64,000 bases of DNA from JAPLSN01 sp964482955 (GTDB lineage Bacteria; Spirochaetota; Spirochaetia; Treponematales; UBA12059): NCBI GenBank assembly GCA_964482955.1, contig CAYZZW010000007.1, positions 1-64,000 of the forward strand, read 5' to 3'. The translations under genes were made by a program, and so were the position numbers. This document shows positions 17,886 through 25,815 of this stretch, one piece after another. The number at the start of each line of letters is the position of its first letter. The first letter of the stretch is position 1. The notes beneath the pieces were generated by a model. It was not told the origin of the DNA. It searched no databases and saw only the letters and a program-made list of their open reading frames with translations.

Positions 17886-17914
17886 AAAAAAAAGCGCCGG
17901 CCACGCGCCGACGC
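17886..17914 (-). terminator. Second leader terminator of the his operon
   Basis: On the minus strand, an 8-bp stem with one G-U pair (17907-17914 with 17894-17901), five-base loop, then eight T (17893-17886). It lies between the first terminator and hisG, and its descending arm and T-run closely resemble the first one, suggesting a duplicated attenuator. Confidence 0.75.
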
Positions 17915-17934
17915 CCGTTTCGGAGGGAACCCAG

Positions 17935-17967
17935 AAAAAAAAGAGCGCCGGCCAGCGGCCGGCGCTT
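17935..17967 (-). terminator. First leader terminator (attenuator) of the his operon
   Basis: On the minus strand, a perfect 10-bp GC-rich stem (17957-17966 with 17944-17953), three-base loop and an eight-T run (17942-17935). It begins 22 bases after the leader peptide stop codon. A competing hairpin of six base pairs (17986-17991 with 17975-17980) overlaps that stop codon. Confidence 0.85.
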
Positions 17968-17987
17968 CGTATCGATAGGCTGTGTGC

Positions 17988-18071
17988 CTATGCCGAAACC
18001 ATCACCCCGACCGCGCGTTCGTGGACGTGATGATGGAGATGGATGATCTGGACGAGCTTCCGTCGGTTCAT
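17988..18071 (-). CDS. hisL: his operon leader peptide, histidine-rich
   Basis: A 27-residue open frame whose centre reads HLHHHVH, five histidines in seven residues (codons at 18021-18041), in front of two intrinsic terminators and hisG. This is the arrangement of the enterobacterial his attenuator: stalling at His codons when charged tRNA-His is scarce would change leader folding and allow read-through. By eye, His codons 13-15 (18027-18034) can pair with 17998-18005 near the end of the peptide, giving a pause or protector hairpin. The ATG at 18071 has at best a weak AGG upstream; because the predicted transcription start is about one base before it, translation may be leaderless. Clustered histidines at this exact place are unlikely by chance. 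Confidence 0.85.
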   Translation of the reverse strand: MNRRKLVQIIHLHHHVHERAVGVMVSA

Positions 18072-18078
18072 GCGCCTA

Positions 18079-18107
18079 GGGATAAACCCGATCGCGCGGA
18101 ATGTCAA
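18079..18107 (-). promoter_or_regulatory. Predicted his operon promoter
   Basis: On the minus strand, TTGACA (18107-18102), 17-bp spacer, TATCCC (18084-18079). Transcription would begin near 18072, immediately before the leader-peptide ATG. The -10 box is weak at its last positions. Confidence 0.6.
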
Positions 18108-18138
18108 GGGGCGCTTCCGCCGCATCCGTGGCGCTTCC

Positions 18139-18167
18139 TTGACCATCGCCCGGTTTCGAGGTAGAGT
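18139..18167 (+). promoter_or_regulatory. Predicted promoter of the cobalamin-riboswitch transcript
   Basis: TTGACC (18139-18144), 17-bp spacer, TAGAGT (18162-18167). The start would fall near 18174, about 45 bases before the riboswitch closing stem. It is back to back with the his promoter. Confidence 0.6.
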
Positions 18168-18218
18168 GCGCCCGCCCGTAGGGCGCGTTCCGCGCGATCG
18201 AAAGCGCGGGACGAGCGT

Positions 18219-18364
18219 GGTCGATAGGTCCGGCGACGGCGAAAGCCCGAATCGGACGACCGGGGGAATCCGGCGGAAATCCGGAGCTAGCCCGTAACTG
18301 TGAAGCCGAGGCGCCCGCGTCGACACGCGACGCGCCGCGGCAAGCCAGGTAACCCGGATCGACC
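18219..18364 (+). promoter_or_regulatory. Cobalamin (B12) riboswitch
   Basis: The conserved cobalamin aptamer strings are visible in order: GGGGAATCCGG, GGAAATCCGGAGC, the CCCGTAACTGTGA (B12 box) segment, and AAGCCAGGTAACC. The arms GGTCGAT (18219-18225) and ATCGACC (18358-18364) close the structure. It leads the B12 uptake operon. A strong 8-bp hairpin (about 18428-18445, CGGCCGGG with CCCGGCCG) lies between aptamer and start codon; without a T-run it may control translation rather than termination. Confidence 0.9.
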
Positions 18365-18508
18365 GAGATTCCGTGAAAACGCTCCGTGGTCCGGGCGTTG
18401 CGAATCGTCGGAGCCTCCCAGGCCATCGGCCGGGCTCCCGGCCGACTTCCCAAGCCGCCGTTCGCGTTCCGAACCCGCCCCGTTTTCCCCATCGATGGAA
18501 GGTCCCAC

Positions 18509-19426
18509 ATGAAAACCAGGATGATTCCCGGTTTCGTCCTCGCCGCGCTCGCCGCGCTCGCGCTCGCCTCCTGCGCGCAGAAGAAGTCGTTCACCGACGC
18601 CTCCGGCTCCGAAGTGAAGCTCGATTCGCCGGCCGCCCGAGTCGTGTCGCTCAGCCCGGCGCTGACCGAGATCCTCTTCGCCGCGGGCGCCGGCCCGAAG
18701 GTCGCGGGCGTGACGAAGTACTGCAACTACCCCGCGGAAGCCCTCGCGCTGCCCAAGGTGGCGGAGTTCTCGCCGGACACGGTGAGCCTCGAGGCGATCG
18801 TGGCCCTCAAGCCGGATCTCGTCGTGGGCGAGCGGAAGGTCCACGAACGGCTCGCGGAGAAATTCAAGAGCGCCGGCGTGCCGCTCCTCGTGCTCGACCT
18901 CGACGATATCGACGACGTCTACGCCGCGATCGGGCGCCTGGCCGACCTGTCCGGCACGAAGGCGACGGGCGACCGCGTCGTTTCCGACATGAAGGCGCGC
19001 GTGAGCGCCGTCGCCGAAAAGATCGGCAAGCTCTCCGACGCGGACAAGCCCGTCGTCTTCTACGAAGTGTGGGACGAGCCGCTCATGACGGCCGGTCCCG
19101 CCACCGTCATCGGCCAGGTCATCGTCGCCGCGGGCGGACGCAACTGCTTCGCCGACGTGACGCAGGATTATCCGCCGGTGTCGTCCGAACAGCTCGTGTC
19201 GCGGAATCCCGCTTTCATCCTGTCGGCGATCACGCACGCCGCCAAGGTCGATCCCGCGGAGCTGGTCAAGCGTCCGGGCTGGGAAGCGATCGATGCAGTC
19301 AAGAACCGGAAGATCTTCACGCTCGACGACGACGTCGTGTCGCGTCCGGGACCGCGCCTCGCCGAGCTCGTGGAAATGGTCGCGGCGATCCTGCACCCGG
19401 ATCTTTTCCCCGCGGCCACGAAATGA
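18509..19426 (+). CDS. btuF: Cobalamin ABC transporter substrate-binding lipoprotein
   Basis: A 305-residue periplasmic-type binding protein with a lipobox ending LASC (about residue 19), thus a lipoprotein on the outer face of the inner membrane. The body is the class III (TroA/BtuF/FhuD) fold: RVVSLSPALTEILFAAGAG, VAGVTKYCNYP, an EAIVALKPDLVVG motif, a long linking helix, and PLMTAGPATVIGQVI. The ATG at 18509 has a GGAAGG site. Position after a B12 riboswitch and before btuC, btuD and cobT identifies cobalamin or a precursor as the ligand; the iron-siderophore alternative is disfavoured by that context. Confidence 0.88.
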   Translation: MKTRMIPGFVLAALAALALASCAQKKSFTDASGSEVKLDSPAARVVSLSPALTEILFAAGAGPKVAGVTKYCNYPAEALALPKVAEFSPDTVSLEAIVALKPDLVVGERKVHERLAEKFKSAGVPLLVLDLDDIDDVYAAIGRLADLSGTKATGDRVVSDMKARVSAVAEKIGKLSDADKPVVFYEVWDEPLMTAGPATVIGQVIVAAGGRNCFADVTQDYPPVSSEQLVSRNPAFILSAITHAAKVDPAELVKRPGWEAIDAVKNRKIFTLDDDVVSRPGPRLAELVEMVAAILHPDLFPAATK

Positions 19427-19454
19427 CGGCGACATCCGGCGGGAAGGTCTCGAC

Positions 19455-20471
19455 ATGAAACGCGGCGAAGCGGCGTTCTTCGCCGTCGCGGCCCTCGCCC
19501 TCGGGGCGGCGTGCGTGCTCGCCGTCGCGCTCGGGTCGGTGCGCATCGATCCGTTCGCGGGACTCGCCGATTTCGCGCGCATGCTGCGCGGGGAGGCGTC
19601 GACGCCCGCAGGCGTGATCGTGTCGCTCAGGCTTTCGCGCGTGGCGCTCGCGCTCCTCGTCGGCGCGTCGCTCGCGGCGGCGGGCGCGGCGTTCCAGTCG
19701 GTGTTCGGGAATCCGCTCGCGGATCCGTACGTCATCGGCGCGTCGAGCGGCGCGTCCCTGGGCGCGGTGTGCGCCATCGTGCTCGGGCTCGAGCTGAGCC
19801 TCGGCTTCGCGACGGGGGTCGGCGCGGCGGCCTTCGCGGGGGCGGCGCTCACCGTGCTGCTCGTGTACGCCATCGCGCGGCTTTCGTCCGGGCGGGACGA
19901 CCCGACCGTCATCCTCCTCGCGGGGGCCGCGGTCGGGCAGTTCATCTCCGCCGCCGTCACGCTCATCCTCGTGGCGCGCGACCGCGAGCTGTCGAAGGTG
20001 TTCTTCTGGCTCCTGGGCGGCTTTTCGGGCGCGGTGTGGCCGAAGGTGGGGGCGATCGCGCCCGTGCTCGCCGCGGCCTGCGCCGTCATCGTCGCGTCGG
20101 CGCGCCCGCTCGACCTCCTCGCGTCGGGCGAGGACGAAGCCGCGACCCTCGGCGTCGACCCGCGCCTCGCGCGCCTCGTGGCCGGCGGCGGCGCGGTGCT
20201 CGCCACGGCGGGCGCCGTCGCCGCGTCGGGCACCATCGGCTTCATCGGTCTCATCGGGCCGCACATCGCGCGCGCGTTCGTCGGCGCGGGCAACCGCCGC
20301 GCCATTCCGGCGGCCATGCTCGTCGGCGCCCTGCTCGCGGTGGTCGCCGACCTCGCCGCGCGCTCCGTCTTCGCCCCGGTGGAGGTGCCGGTGGGCGCGT
20401 TCACCGCCGCCATCGGCGCGCCCTTCTTCCTCTTCAGGATCGTGAAGGCCGCCAAGGGAGGCCCGTCGTGA
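19455..20471 (+). CDS. btuC: Cobalamin ABC transporter permease, FecCD/BtuC family
   Basis: Polytopic inner-membrane permease of 338 residues, about ten hydrophobic segments, fitting BtuC length. Family segments: LRLSRVALALLVGASLAAAG, FGNPLADPYVIGASSGASLGA, and TIGFIGLIGPHIAR near the cytoplasmic coupling region. The ATG at 19455 follows GGGAAGG with good spacing. Its stop overlaps the GTG of btuD by four bases. Confidence 0.92.
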   Translation: MKRGEAAFFAVAALALGAACVLAVALGSVRIDPFAGLADFARMLRGEASTPAGVIVSLRLSRVALALLVGASLAAAGAAFQSVFGNPLADPYVIGASSGASLGAVCAIVLGLELSLGFATGVGAAAFAGAALTVLLVYAIARLSSGRDDPTVILLAGAAVGQFISAAVTLILVARDRELSKVFFWLLGGFSGAVWPKVGAIAPVLAAACAVIVASARPLDLLASGEDEAATLGVDPRLARLVAGGGAVLATAGAVAASGTIGFIGLIGPHIARAFVGAGNRRAIPAAMLVGALLAVVADLAARSVFAPVEVPVGAFTAAIGAPFFLFRIVKAAKGGPS

Positions 20472-21274
20472 GCGGCGATTCCGGCTTGCGCGCGGTGGAC
20501 CTGGCGGTCGGCTACGGCGCGCGCGTCGTGGCGCGGGGCATCGGATTTTGCGCCGAAGGCGGGCGCGTGCTCGCCCTCGTCGGGCCGAACGGCTCGGGCA
20601 AGACGACCCTCATCCGCACCCTCGTCGCGCTCATGCGCCCGCTCGAAGGCGATGTGTCGCTCGACGGCAAGGATCCCTTCGCGATGGATCCGCGCGCCCG
20701 CGCCGCCCTGGTCGCCTACGTTCCCCAGGCGACGAAGGCGTCGTGGCCGTTCACCGCCCTCGAGACGGTCGTGGCCGGCAGATTCCACGAAGCCGGCTGG
20801 TTCGGACGGATCGGCAGGAAGGACCGCGACGCCGCGCTCGAGGCGATGGCTTCCGTCGGCGTCGAGCGTCTGGCGGAACGGCGCGTCGACGAACTCTCCG
20901 GAGGCGAGCGGCGGCGCGTCCACATCGCGCGCGCGCTGGCGCAGGGGTCGCGCTACCTCGTGCTCGACGAGCCGGCGGCGCACCTCGATCCCGCGCGGCA
21001 GGTCGAGCTCATGGAACTGCTCGCGAAGCTCGCGGACGGCGGCAAGGCCGTGATTCTCAGCATCCACGACGTGAACCTGGCGAGGCGCTACGCGCACGAC
21101 GCGGTCCTGCTCCTGCCCGACGGCGTCGCCGTATCGGGCGACGCGACGGACGTGCTGTCGCGCGACAACCTCGAAAACTCGTTCGGGACGTCCTTCGTCC
21201 TCGGACACCACGACGAATACGGACATTTCGCGCTTCCCGTCAGCGAGACGGGGCGCCCCGGGAGAATGCGATGA
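20468..21274 (+). CDS. btuD: Cobalamin ABC transporter ATP-binding protein
   Basis: A 268-residue ATPase: Walker A LVGPNGSGKTTL, Q-loop YVPQATKASWPFT, signature LSGGERRRVHIARALAQ, Walker B YLVLDEPAAHLD, H-loop SIHDVN. The first residues (VDLAVGYG) are the usual start of a siderophore/B12 ATPase. The GTG at 20468 overlaps btuC, and the stop overlaps the cobT ATG by four bases. Confidence 0.92.
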   Translation: MSGDSGLRAVDLAVGYGARVVARGIGFCAEGGRVLALVGPNGSGKTTLIRTLVALMRPLEGDVSLDGKDPFAMDPRARAALVAYVPQATKASWPFTALETVVAGRFHEAGWFGRIGRKDRDAALEAMASVGVERLAERRVDELSGGERRRVHIARALAQGSRYLVLDEPAAHLDPARQVELMELLAKLADGGKAVILSIHDVNLARRYAHDAVLLLPDGVAVSGDATDVLSRDNLENSFGTSFVLGHHDEYGHFALPVSETGRPGRMR

Positions 21275-22335
21275 ACGCCATCACGGATACCGTGCGAAAG
21301 ATCTCGCCGACCGATCAGAACGCCGCCGCCGCCGCGCGCGCGCGCCAGGATTCCCTCACGAAGCCGCGCGGCAGCCTCGGGCGCCTCGAGGACCTGAGCG
21401 TGCGCATCGCCGGCATCCGAGGCGAAGTCAGGCCCAAGCTCCGGGGCGGCGTCGTCTTCGTGATGGCCGGCGACCACGGCGTCGCCGCGAACGGCGTGAG
21501 CGCGTACCCGCGCGAAGTGACGCCGCAGATGGTGCTTAATTTCCTCTCGGGCGGCGCGACGATCAACGTCCTCTCGCGCTTCGCGAACTGCCGCGTCGCG
21601 GTGACCGATTGCGGCGTGGCGGGCTCGCTCCTGCCGACCGCCGACGGCGACGCGTTCTACGCGCGGAAGATCGCCGACGGCACGGCCGACTTCACGGAGG
21701 GCCCCGCCATGTCGCGCGCCGACGCCGAGCGGGCGGTCGCGATCGGCATCGAGGTGTTCGAGCGGGAGTTCGCGAAGAAACCGTTCGACATCGCGGCGAC
21801 CGGCGACATGGGGATCGGCAACACGACGCCTTCGGCGGCGGTGGTCTCCGTGCTGACCGGCGTGACAGCGCGCGAGGCGACCGGACGCGGCACCGGCATC
21901 GACGACAAGACCTTCGAGCTCAAGGTCGCCGCGATCGAGAAAGGCGTCGCGCTGAACGCGCCCGACCGCCGCGACGGCATCGACGTTCTCGCGAAGGTGG
22001 GCGGCTTCGAGATCGGAGCCATCGCGGGCGTGTGCCTCGCGGCGGCGGCGCGAAAGATCCCCGTCGTCGTCGACGGCTTCATCTCGACGGCCGGCGCCCT
22101 CGTGGCGCGCTCCGTCGCCCCGCTCTGCGCCGAGTACATGATCGCGTCCCACAAGTCCGCCGAGAGCGGCCACCGCGCGGCCCTTGCCAGCCTCGGCCTC
22201 GAGCCGCTCCTCGACCTCGGCCTCCGCCTCGGCGAAGGCACGGGCGCCGCCCTCGCGGTCGCGCTCTGCGACGCCGCCTGCCGCGCCCTCGACGAGACCG
22301 CCACCTTCGGCGAAGCGAACGTCAGCGACAAGTGA
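21271..22335 (+). CDS. cobT: Nicotinate-nucleotide:dimethylbenzimidazole phosphoribosyltransferase
   Basis: Activates the lower-ligand base for attachment to cobinamide in B12 assembly. The 354-residue product has the CobT signatures: KPRGSLGRLEDL, FVMAGDHGVAANGVSAYP, GGATINVL, the ATGDMGIGNTTPSAAV motif, GRGTGID, and the SHKSAESGH segment leading to a catalytic-type glutamate in LRLGEGTGAALA. Coupling with the btu genes under one riboswitch suggests the cell imports corrinoids and rebuilds or swaps the lower ligand; no other cob genes lie in the window. Confidence 0.95.
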   Translation: MNAITDTVRKISPTDQNAAAAARARQDSLTKPRGSLGRLEDLSVRIAGIRGEVRPKLRGGVVFVMAGDHGVAANGVSAYPREVTPQMVLNFLSGGATINVLSRFANCRVAVTDCGVAGSLLPTADGDAFYARKIADGTADFTEGPAMSRADAERAVAIGIEVFEREFAKKPFDIAATGDMGIGNTTPSAAVVSVLTGVTAREATGRGTGIDDKTFELKVAAIEKGVALNAPDRRDGIDVLAKVGGFEIGAIAGVCLAAAARKIPVVVDGFISTAGALVARSVAPLCAEYMIASHKSAESGHRAALASLGLEPLLDLGLRLGEGTGAALAVALCDAACRALDETATFGEANVSDK

Positions 22336-22444
22336 CGCCGCTCCGGCTGGCGGGGCGGTCGCGCCGGTTTCCTCGTATTTTCCGGGAAAAGGCTTGAATT
22401 TCGCTACCAAAAAGCGGACTATCGCCCGGTTTACGGAGGATCCC

Positions 22445-23344
22445 ATGAACAAGCGCTTTTGGGCGGCCATGACCGCCCTTGCCCTTGCCCTCGCCCTGGC
22501 CGCCGCGTCGTGCTCGAACGCGGACGTCGGATTCCTGGATGGTCCGAACGCCTACCTCGGCATGAAGAAGCCCGGCAACAAGCCGGTGGTCTTCGCGCCG
22601 GGGCTCGTCTCGACGCCCCGCCGCCAGGAAGTCACCATCGCGTTCTCGCCCGACGGTACGATGTGCGTGTTTACCGTCGGCTCCTGGCCGGACAATTCGG
22701 TCCTCTTCTCCGAGTTCAAGGACGGCTCGTGGACGCCGCCGGCCAAGATCGGCTTCAGCGAAGGCAGGCTGGCCCTGGAAGCGTCCTTCTCGCCGGACGG
22801 CACGCGCATCTACTTCTGCTCGTCGGAGAAACGGGGCGGCATGGGGTCGGCGGATTTGTGGTATGTCGAGCGCCAGGGAAGCGGCTGGGGCGATATCGTC
22901 AACCTGGGATCGTCGGTCAACACCGAAAACGACGAATTCCATCCCAGCGTCGTCGCCGACGGGTCCGTCTACTTCACCGATTACCAGGGCAACGTCGCCG
23001 TCTGCCGCTTCGGGAACGGCCGGTACGCGGAGCGGGTCGTGCTGCCCGCGCCTGTCAACCTGGCCGACGTGCGGAGCTGGAACGACCCGTACGTGAGCCC
23101 CGACGAGAGCCTGATGTTCATCAAGTCGCAGCGGCCGGGCGGGGCCGGCATGGTCGACGCCTTCGTGTCCTTCCGGAACGCGGACGGCACCTGGGGCGAG
23201 CCCAGGAATCTGGGAAAGCCCTTCAACACGTCGGGAATGGAAGCGTCGCCCGACCTGAGTCCGGACGGCAAGTACGTGTTTTACGCGATCGACGGGGACA
23301 TCTACTGGGTCAAGTCCGACTTCCTCAAGAAGCTGAAACGCTGA
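22445..23344 (+). CDS. PD40 (TolB-like) beta-propeller lipoprotein
   Basis: A 299-residue exported lipoprotein: hydrophobic leader with lipobox AASC (about residue 23), then repeated TolB-type blades containing FSPDGT, FSPDGTRIYF and LSPDGKYVFY, each followed by a polar strand. WD40-like PD40 proteins of this kind bind proteins or glycans at the cell envelope, but the ligand is unknown. ATG 22445 has a GGAGGAT site. No operon partner: cobT ends 109 bases upstream and a repeat-rich intergenic region follows. Confidence 0.8.
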   Translation: MNKRFWAAMTALALALALAAASCSNADVGFLDGPNAYLGMKKPGNKPVVFAPGLVSTPRRQEVTIAFSPDGTMCVFTVGSWPDNSVLFSEFKDGSWTPPAKIGFSEGRLALEASFSPDGTRIYFCSSEKRGGMGSADLWYVERQGSGWGDIVNLGSSVNTENDEFHPSVVADGSVYFTDYQGNVAVCRFGNGRYAERVVLPAPVNLADVRSWNDPYVSPDESLMFIKSQRPGGAGMVDAFVSFRNADGTWGEPRNLGKPFNTSGMEASPDLSPDGKYVFYAIDGDIYWVKSDFLKKLKR

Positions 23345-23597
23345 TACCCCGTCGCCCGATGACGAACCGAATGCGACCGCCGGCTGTGCTTCGGCTTTTT
23401 GTCTTCTAGCTGACCGCATTCCCCTGCGGCGCAAAGCACCGATCCGCCGCCCGCATTGCAGCCCTCTGACCGTCGTGCGGCGCGACCAGGGACATCCGGC
23501 ACCCGATGACGAACAGAATGTGACCGCCTGGTTGGATTCGCCTAGTCGGTCCTTAACCGAAAAAAGTCTTCCTCAATTCATTGACCTGGCTGCCGTT
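23345..23597. repeat. Intergenic region with partial left arms of the palindromic family
   Basis: No gene seen. Two fragments match the left flank of the full palindromic elements: about 23355-23384 and 23475-23530 (GTGCGGCG followed by CCGATGACG and TGTGACCGCC), the latter closely resembling the left half of the element at 58954. They lack the central palindrome. Confidence 0.6.
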
Positions 23598-23756
23598 GTG
23601 CGGCCTTACTAGGGAAAGGTGGTGAAAGTTCATCAGATGGTATGCGACGGGTCGGGTGGCGTAAAAAAAGCATGGTGTCGTGAGGTACTCCGAATGATAC
23701 CATGCTTTTTTTAGCGACAGGACCCGACCTATACGGTCTATACGAAATCGCCGCAC
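23598..23756. repeat. Nested palindromic element, copy 1
   Basis: Outer ends GTGCGG (23598) and CCGCAC (23751-23756); inner inverted pair GGTCGGGT/ACCCGACC; innermost 15-bp perfect stem 23662-23676 with 23699-23713 built on a run of seven A and seven T around GCATGG. This stem sequence is unlike those of the other copies, while the outer ends are alike. The T-rich arm could also act as a terminator. Confidence 0.8.
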
Positions 23757-23809
23757 CTTTCTGTGTGGCTTCATCGACGACTCCAGTTCCCCAATCGTGG
23801 AACGCGTCG

Positions 23810-23897
23810 TTGTTTTGCGAGTACTCTCGCCTATTCGTCGCGGGTACTTGTATGCCCCAGCCCCCGGTTAATCCGGTTCAACTTAAGTTCGCCGCGC
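23810..23897. repeat. Right-half copy of the palindromic element
   Basis: Begins with TTGTTTTGCGAG at the apex sequence and continues through CTCGCCTATTCGTCG, a GGGTACTTGTATGCCCC arm and the right flank ending CGCCGCGCC. There is no matching left arm. The half copy at 57460 begins with the same bases. Confidence 0.75.
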
Positions 23898-23948
23898 CTT
23901 CCCGAATCGCTTCGATGACGATCCACGCGCTCCGAAGCGAGCAGCGGT

Positions 23949-25595
23949 TTACTGCTTCTTTTTGCCGTAGAGGAAGCGCCTGATGCTCTGCTTGGGCGTC
24001 TTCTCGAACGGCTCGCGCTGGAGGACGACCTTCGTGATGCGGCTGAAGGCGGCCAGCTTGGCGTTGGCTTCCTTGCGGACGCGCTCGAGGAGGTCGCCCG
24101 CGCGGCCTTCGTAGATCTTCCACTCGTCCTTGATGGCGTCGCCGAGGACGTCCATGATCTCCGGCTTGAGCTGGACCAGGGCGACGAGCCCGGCCTCGTC
24201 CTGGTAGACGACCGATTCGAGCACGAGTTCGTGCTGGTTCAAGACGGCTTCCACTTCCTCCGGGTAGATGTTCTCGCCGGAGGCGCCGAGTATCAGGCTC
24301 TTGAGGCGGCCGCGGATGAAGAGCCGCCCCTTGTCGTCGATGGTCCCGAGGTCGCCCGTGCGGAACCAGCCGTCTTCCGTGAAGGCTTCGCGCGTCAGGG
24401 CGTCTTCCTTCCAGTAGCCGCGCATGACGTTGGGACCGCGGACCTGGATTTCGCCTTCGCCCGTGTCCGGCTTCGGGTCGGCGATGCGGATGTCGACGCC
24501 GCGCATGGCGGGGCCGGTCGATCTGGGAAAGGTCTTGAAGGGCGCGGAACCGGCGACCATGGGCGAGGTCTCGGTGAGACCGTAGCCGATGGCGTAGGGA
24601 AACTTGATCCGGGCCAGGAAGGCTTCGACGTCGGGAGCCAGCGGAGCCCCGCCCACGCCGAAAAACCTGAGGCGGCCGCCGAACACCTTCGCGAGCTTGA
24701 TGCCGGCGATGCGCTCGAGGATGCCGCGGAAGAGCGGAGAGGCGTACAGCTTCATCGCCTCGAGCTTGGGGAGCACGGACGACCTGATGATCTTCTCGAT
24801 GACGAGGGGTACGGACAGCATGATGGTGGGCCGCACCTTCGCCAGGGCCGGGAGCAGGGCCGACGCCGAGGGCGGCCGGTCCAGGTAGCAGACGCGGGCG
24901 CCCTGCAGGATCATGAGGACGAGGCCGAGCGTGCATTCGTAGGTGTGTGCCAGGGGGAGGATCGAAAGGCAGACGTCGCTCGGCTTGATGACGATGATGC
25001 TCCGGTTCGCCCAGGCGTCCCAGGCGATGTTCCGGTGCGTGAGCATGACGCCCTTCGAAAAGCCGGTGGTGCCGCTCGTGTAGATGATGGCGGCCAGGTC
25101 GTCCTCCGAGCGCTCGGGGAAGAGTTCGGCGGTCTGGGCGCCCGGATCGGCGGCGTCGGCCAGGTCCTCGAGGCGGAGGACCGCGGGCGCCGGCCCGTTC
25201 ATCGCCTTGAACGCCTCGCGGAGCTTGGGTTCGAGCTTTTGCGACACGAAGACGGCCTTGGAGCCGGAGTGTTCGAGGATGTTGGCGATCTGCGCGGCGC
25301 CGAAATCCACCATGATGGGCACGACCGTGAAGCCGGCGGCCGTCGCGCCGAAGTACGCCATGCCCCACTCGGGGCGGTTTTCGGAGAGGATGGCTGCCCG
25401 ATCGCCCGGTTCGCCTTCCTTCGCCGGGGACAGACCACCGGTTTTGAGCAGGGACGCCGCCGCGGCGGCCCGGGAGGCGAACTCCGCGTAAGTCCAGGAG
25501 CGGCCGTCGATCCAGGAGATCGCGAGGCCGTCGGAAAAGGCTTCCTTGCTCTGAAGGAGGATGTCGCGGAGCGTGAAGCGTCTGGGTTCGTACAC
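23949..25595 (-). CDS. AMP-dependent acyl-CoA synthetase (long-chain fatty acid type)
   Basis: Activates a carboxylic acid, probably a fatty acid, with ATP and CoA. In the 548-residue protein the ANL motifs are clear: YTSGTTGFSKGVMLTHRN (P-loop), YGLTETSPM, GWFRTGDLG and GRLKSLILGASGENIYPEE, followed by the small C-terminal domain with a Lys near the end (FEKTPKQSIRRF) that usually catalyses adenylation. GTG 25595 starts the conserved YEPRRFTLRDILL segment; longer in-frame upstream options are not conserved. Divergent from the giant gene and separated from the palindrome-rich region by about 50 bases. Long-chain specificity is likely but not provable here. Confidence 0.88.
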   Translation of the reverse strand: MYEPRRFTLRDILLQSKEAFSDGLAISWIDGRSWTYAEFASRAAAAASLLKTGGLSPAKEGEPGDRAAILSENRPEWGMAYFGATAAGFTVVPIMVDFGAAQIANILEHSGSKAVFVSQKLEPKLREAFKAMNGPAPAVLRLEDLADAADPGAQTAELFPERSEDDLAAIIYTSGTTGFSKGVMLTHRNIAWDAWANRSIIVIKPSDVCLSILPLAHTYECTLGLVLMILQGARVCYLDRPPSASALLPALAKVRPTIMLSVPLVIEKIIRSSVLPKLEAMKLYASPLFRGILERIAGIKLAKVFGGRLRFFGVGGAPLAPDVEAFLARIKFPYAIGYGLTETSPMVAGSAPFKTFPRSTGPAMRGVDIRIADPKPDTGEGEIQVRGPNVMRGYWKEDALTREAFTEDGWFRTGDLGTIDDKGRLFIRGRLKSLILGASGENIYPEEVEAVLNQHELVLESVVYQDEAGLVALVQLKPEIMDVLGDAIKDEWKIYEGRAGDLLERVRKEANAKLAAFSRITKVVLQREPFEKTPKQSIRRFLYGKKKQ

Positions 25596-25815
25596 GAGGG
25601 GCCACCAGGATGTCGGCGGAACGCCGGGATGGGGTCGGCGCGCGGTAAAGGCGGACCGACGGCGGGAAGCGGACTCCCCGGGTACAAGATACCGAAATCG
25701 CGAGCATAGTCGCAGGTTTTTCCCCGTTTCACAAGCGGGGACCGCTCCGGCGCCCGGTCCGGTGGAAAGCCGTCGGGTTTGAGGTGTATAATGGTAGGAA
25801 CGAGGAGCCCGCCCC

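Noticed and set aside
17935..18071. A T-box riboswitch controlling the his operon
   Set aside because: No T-box antiterminator consensus or specifier loop is seen; a His-rich leader peptide explains the region better.
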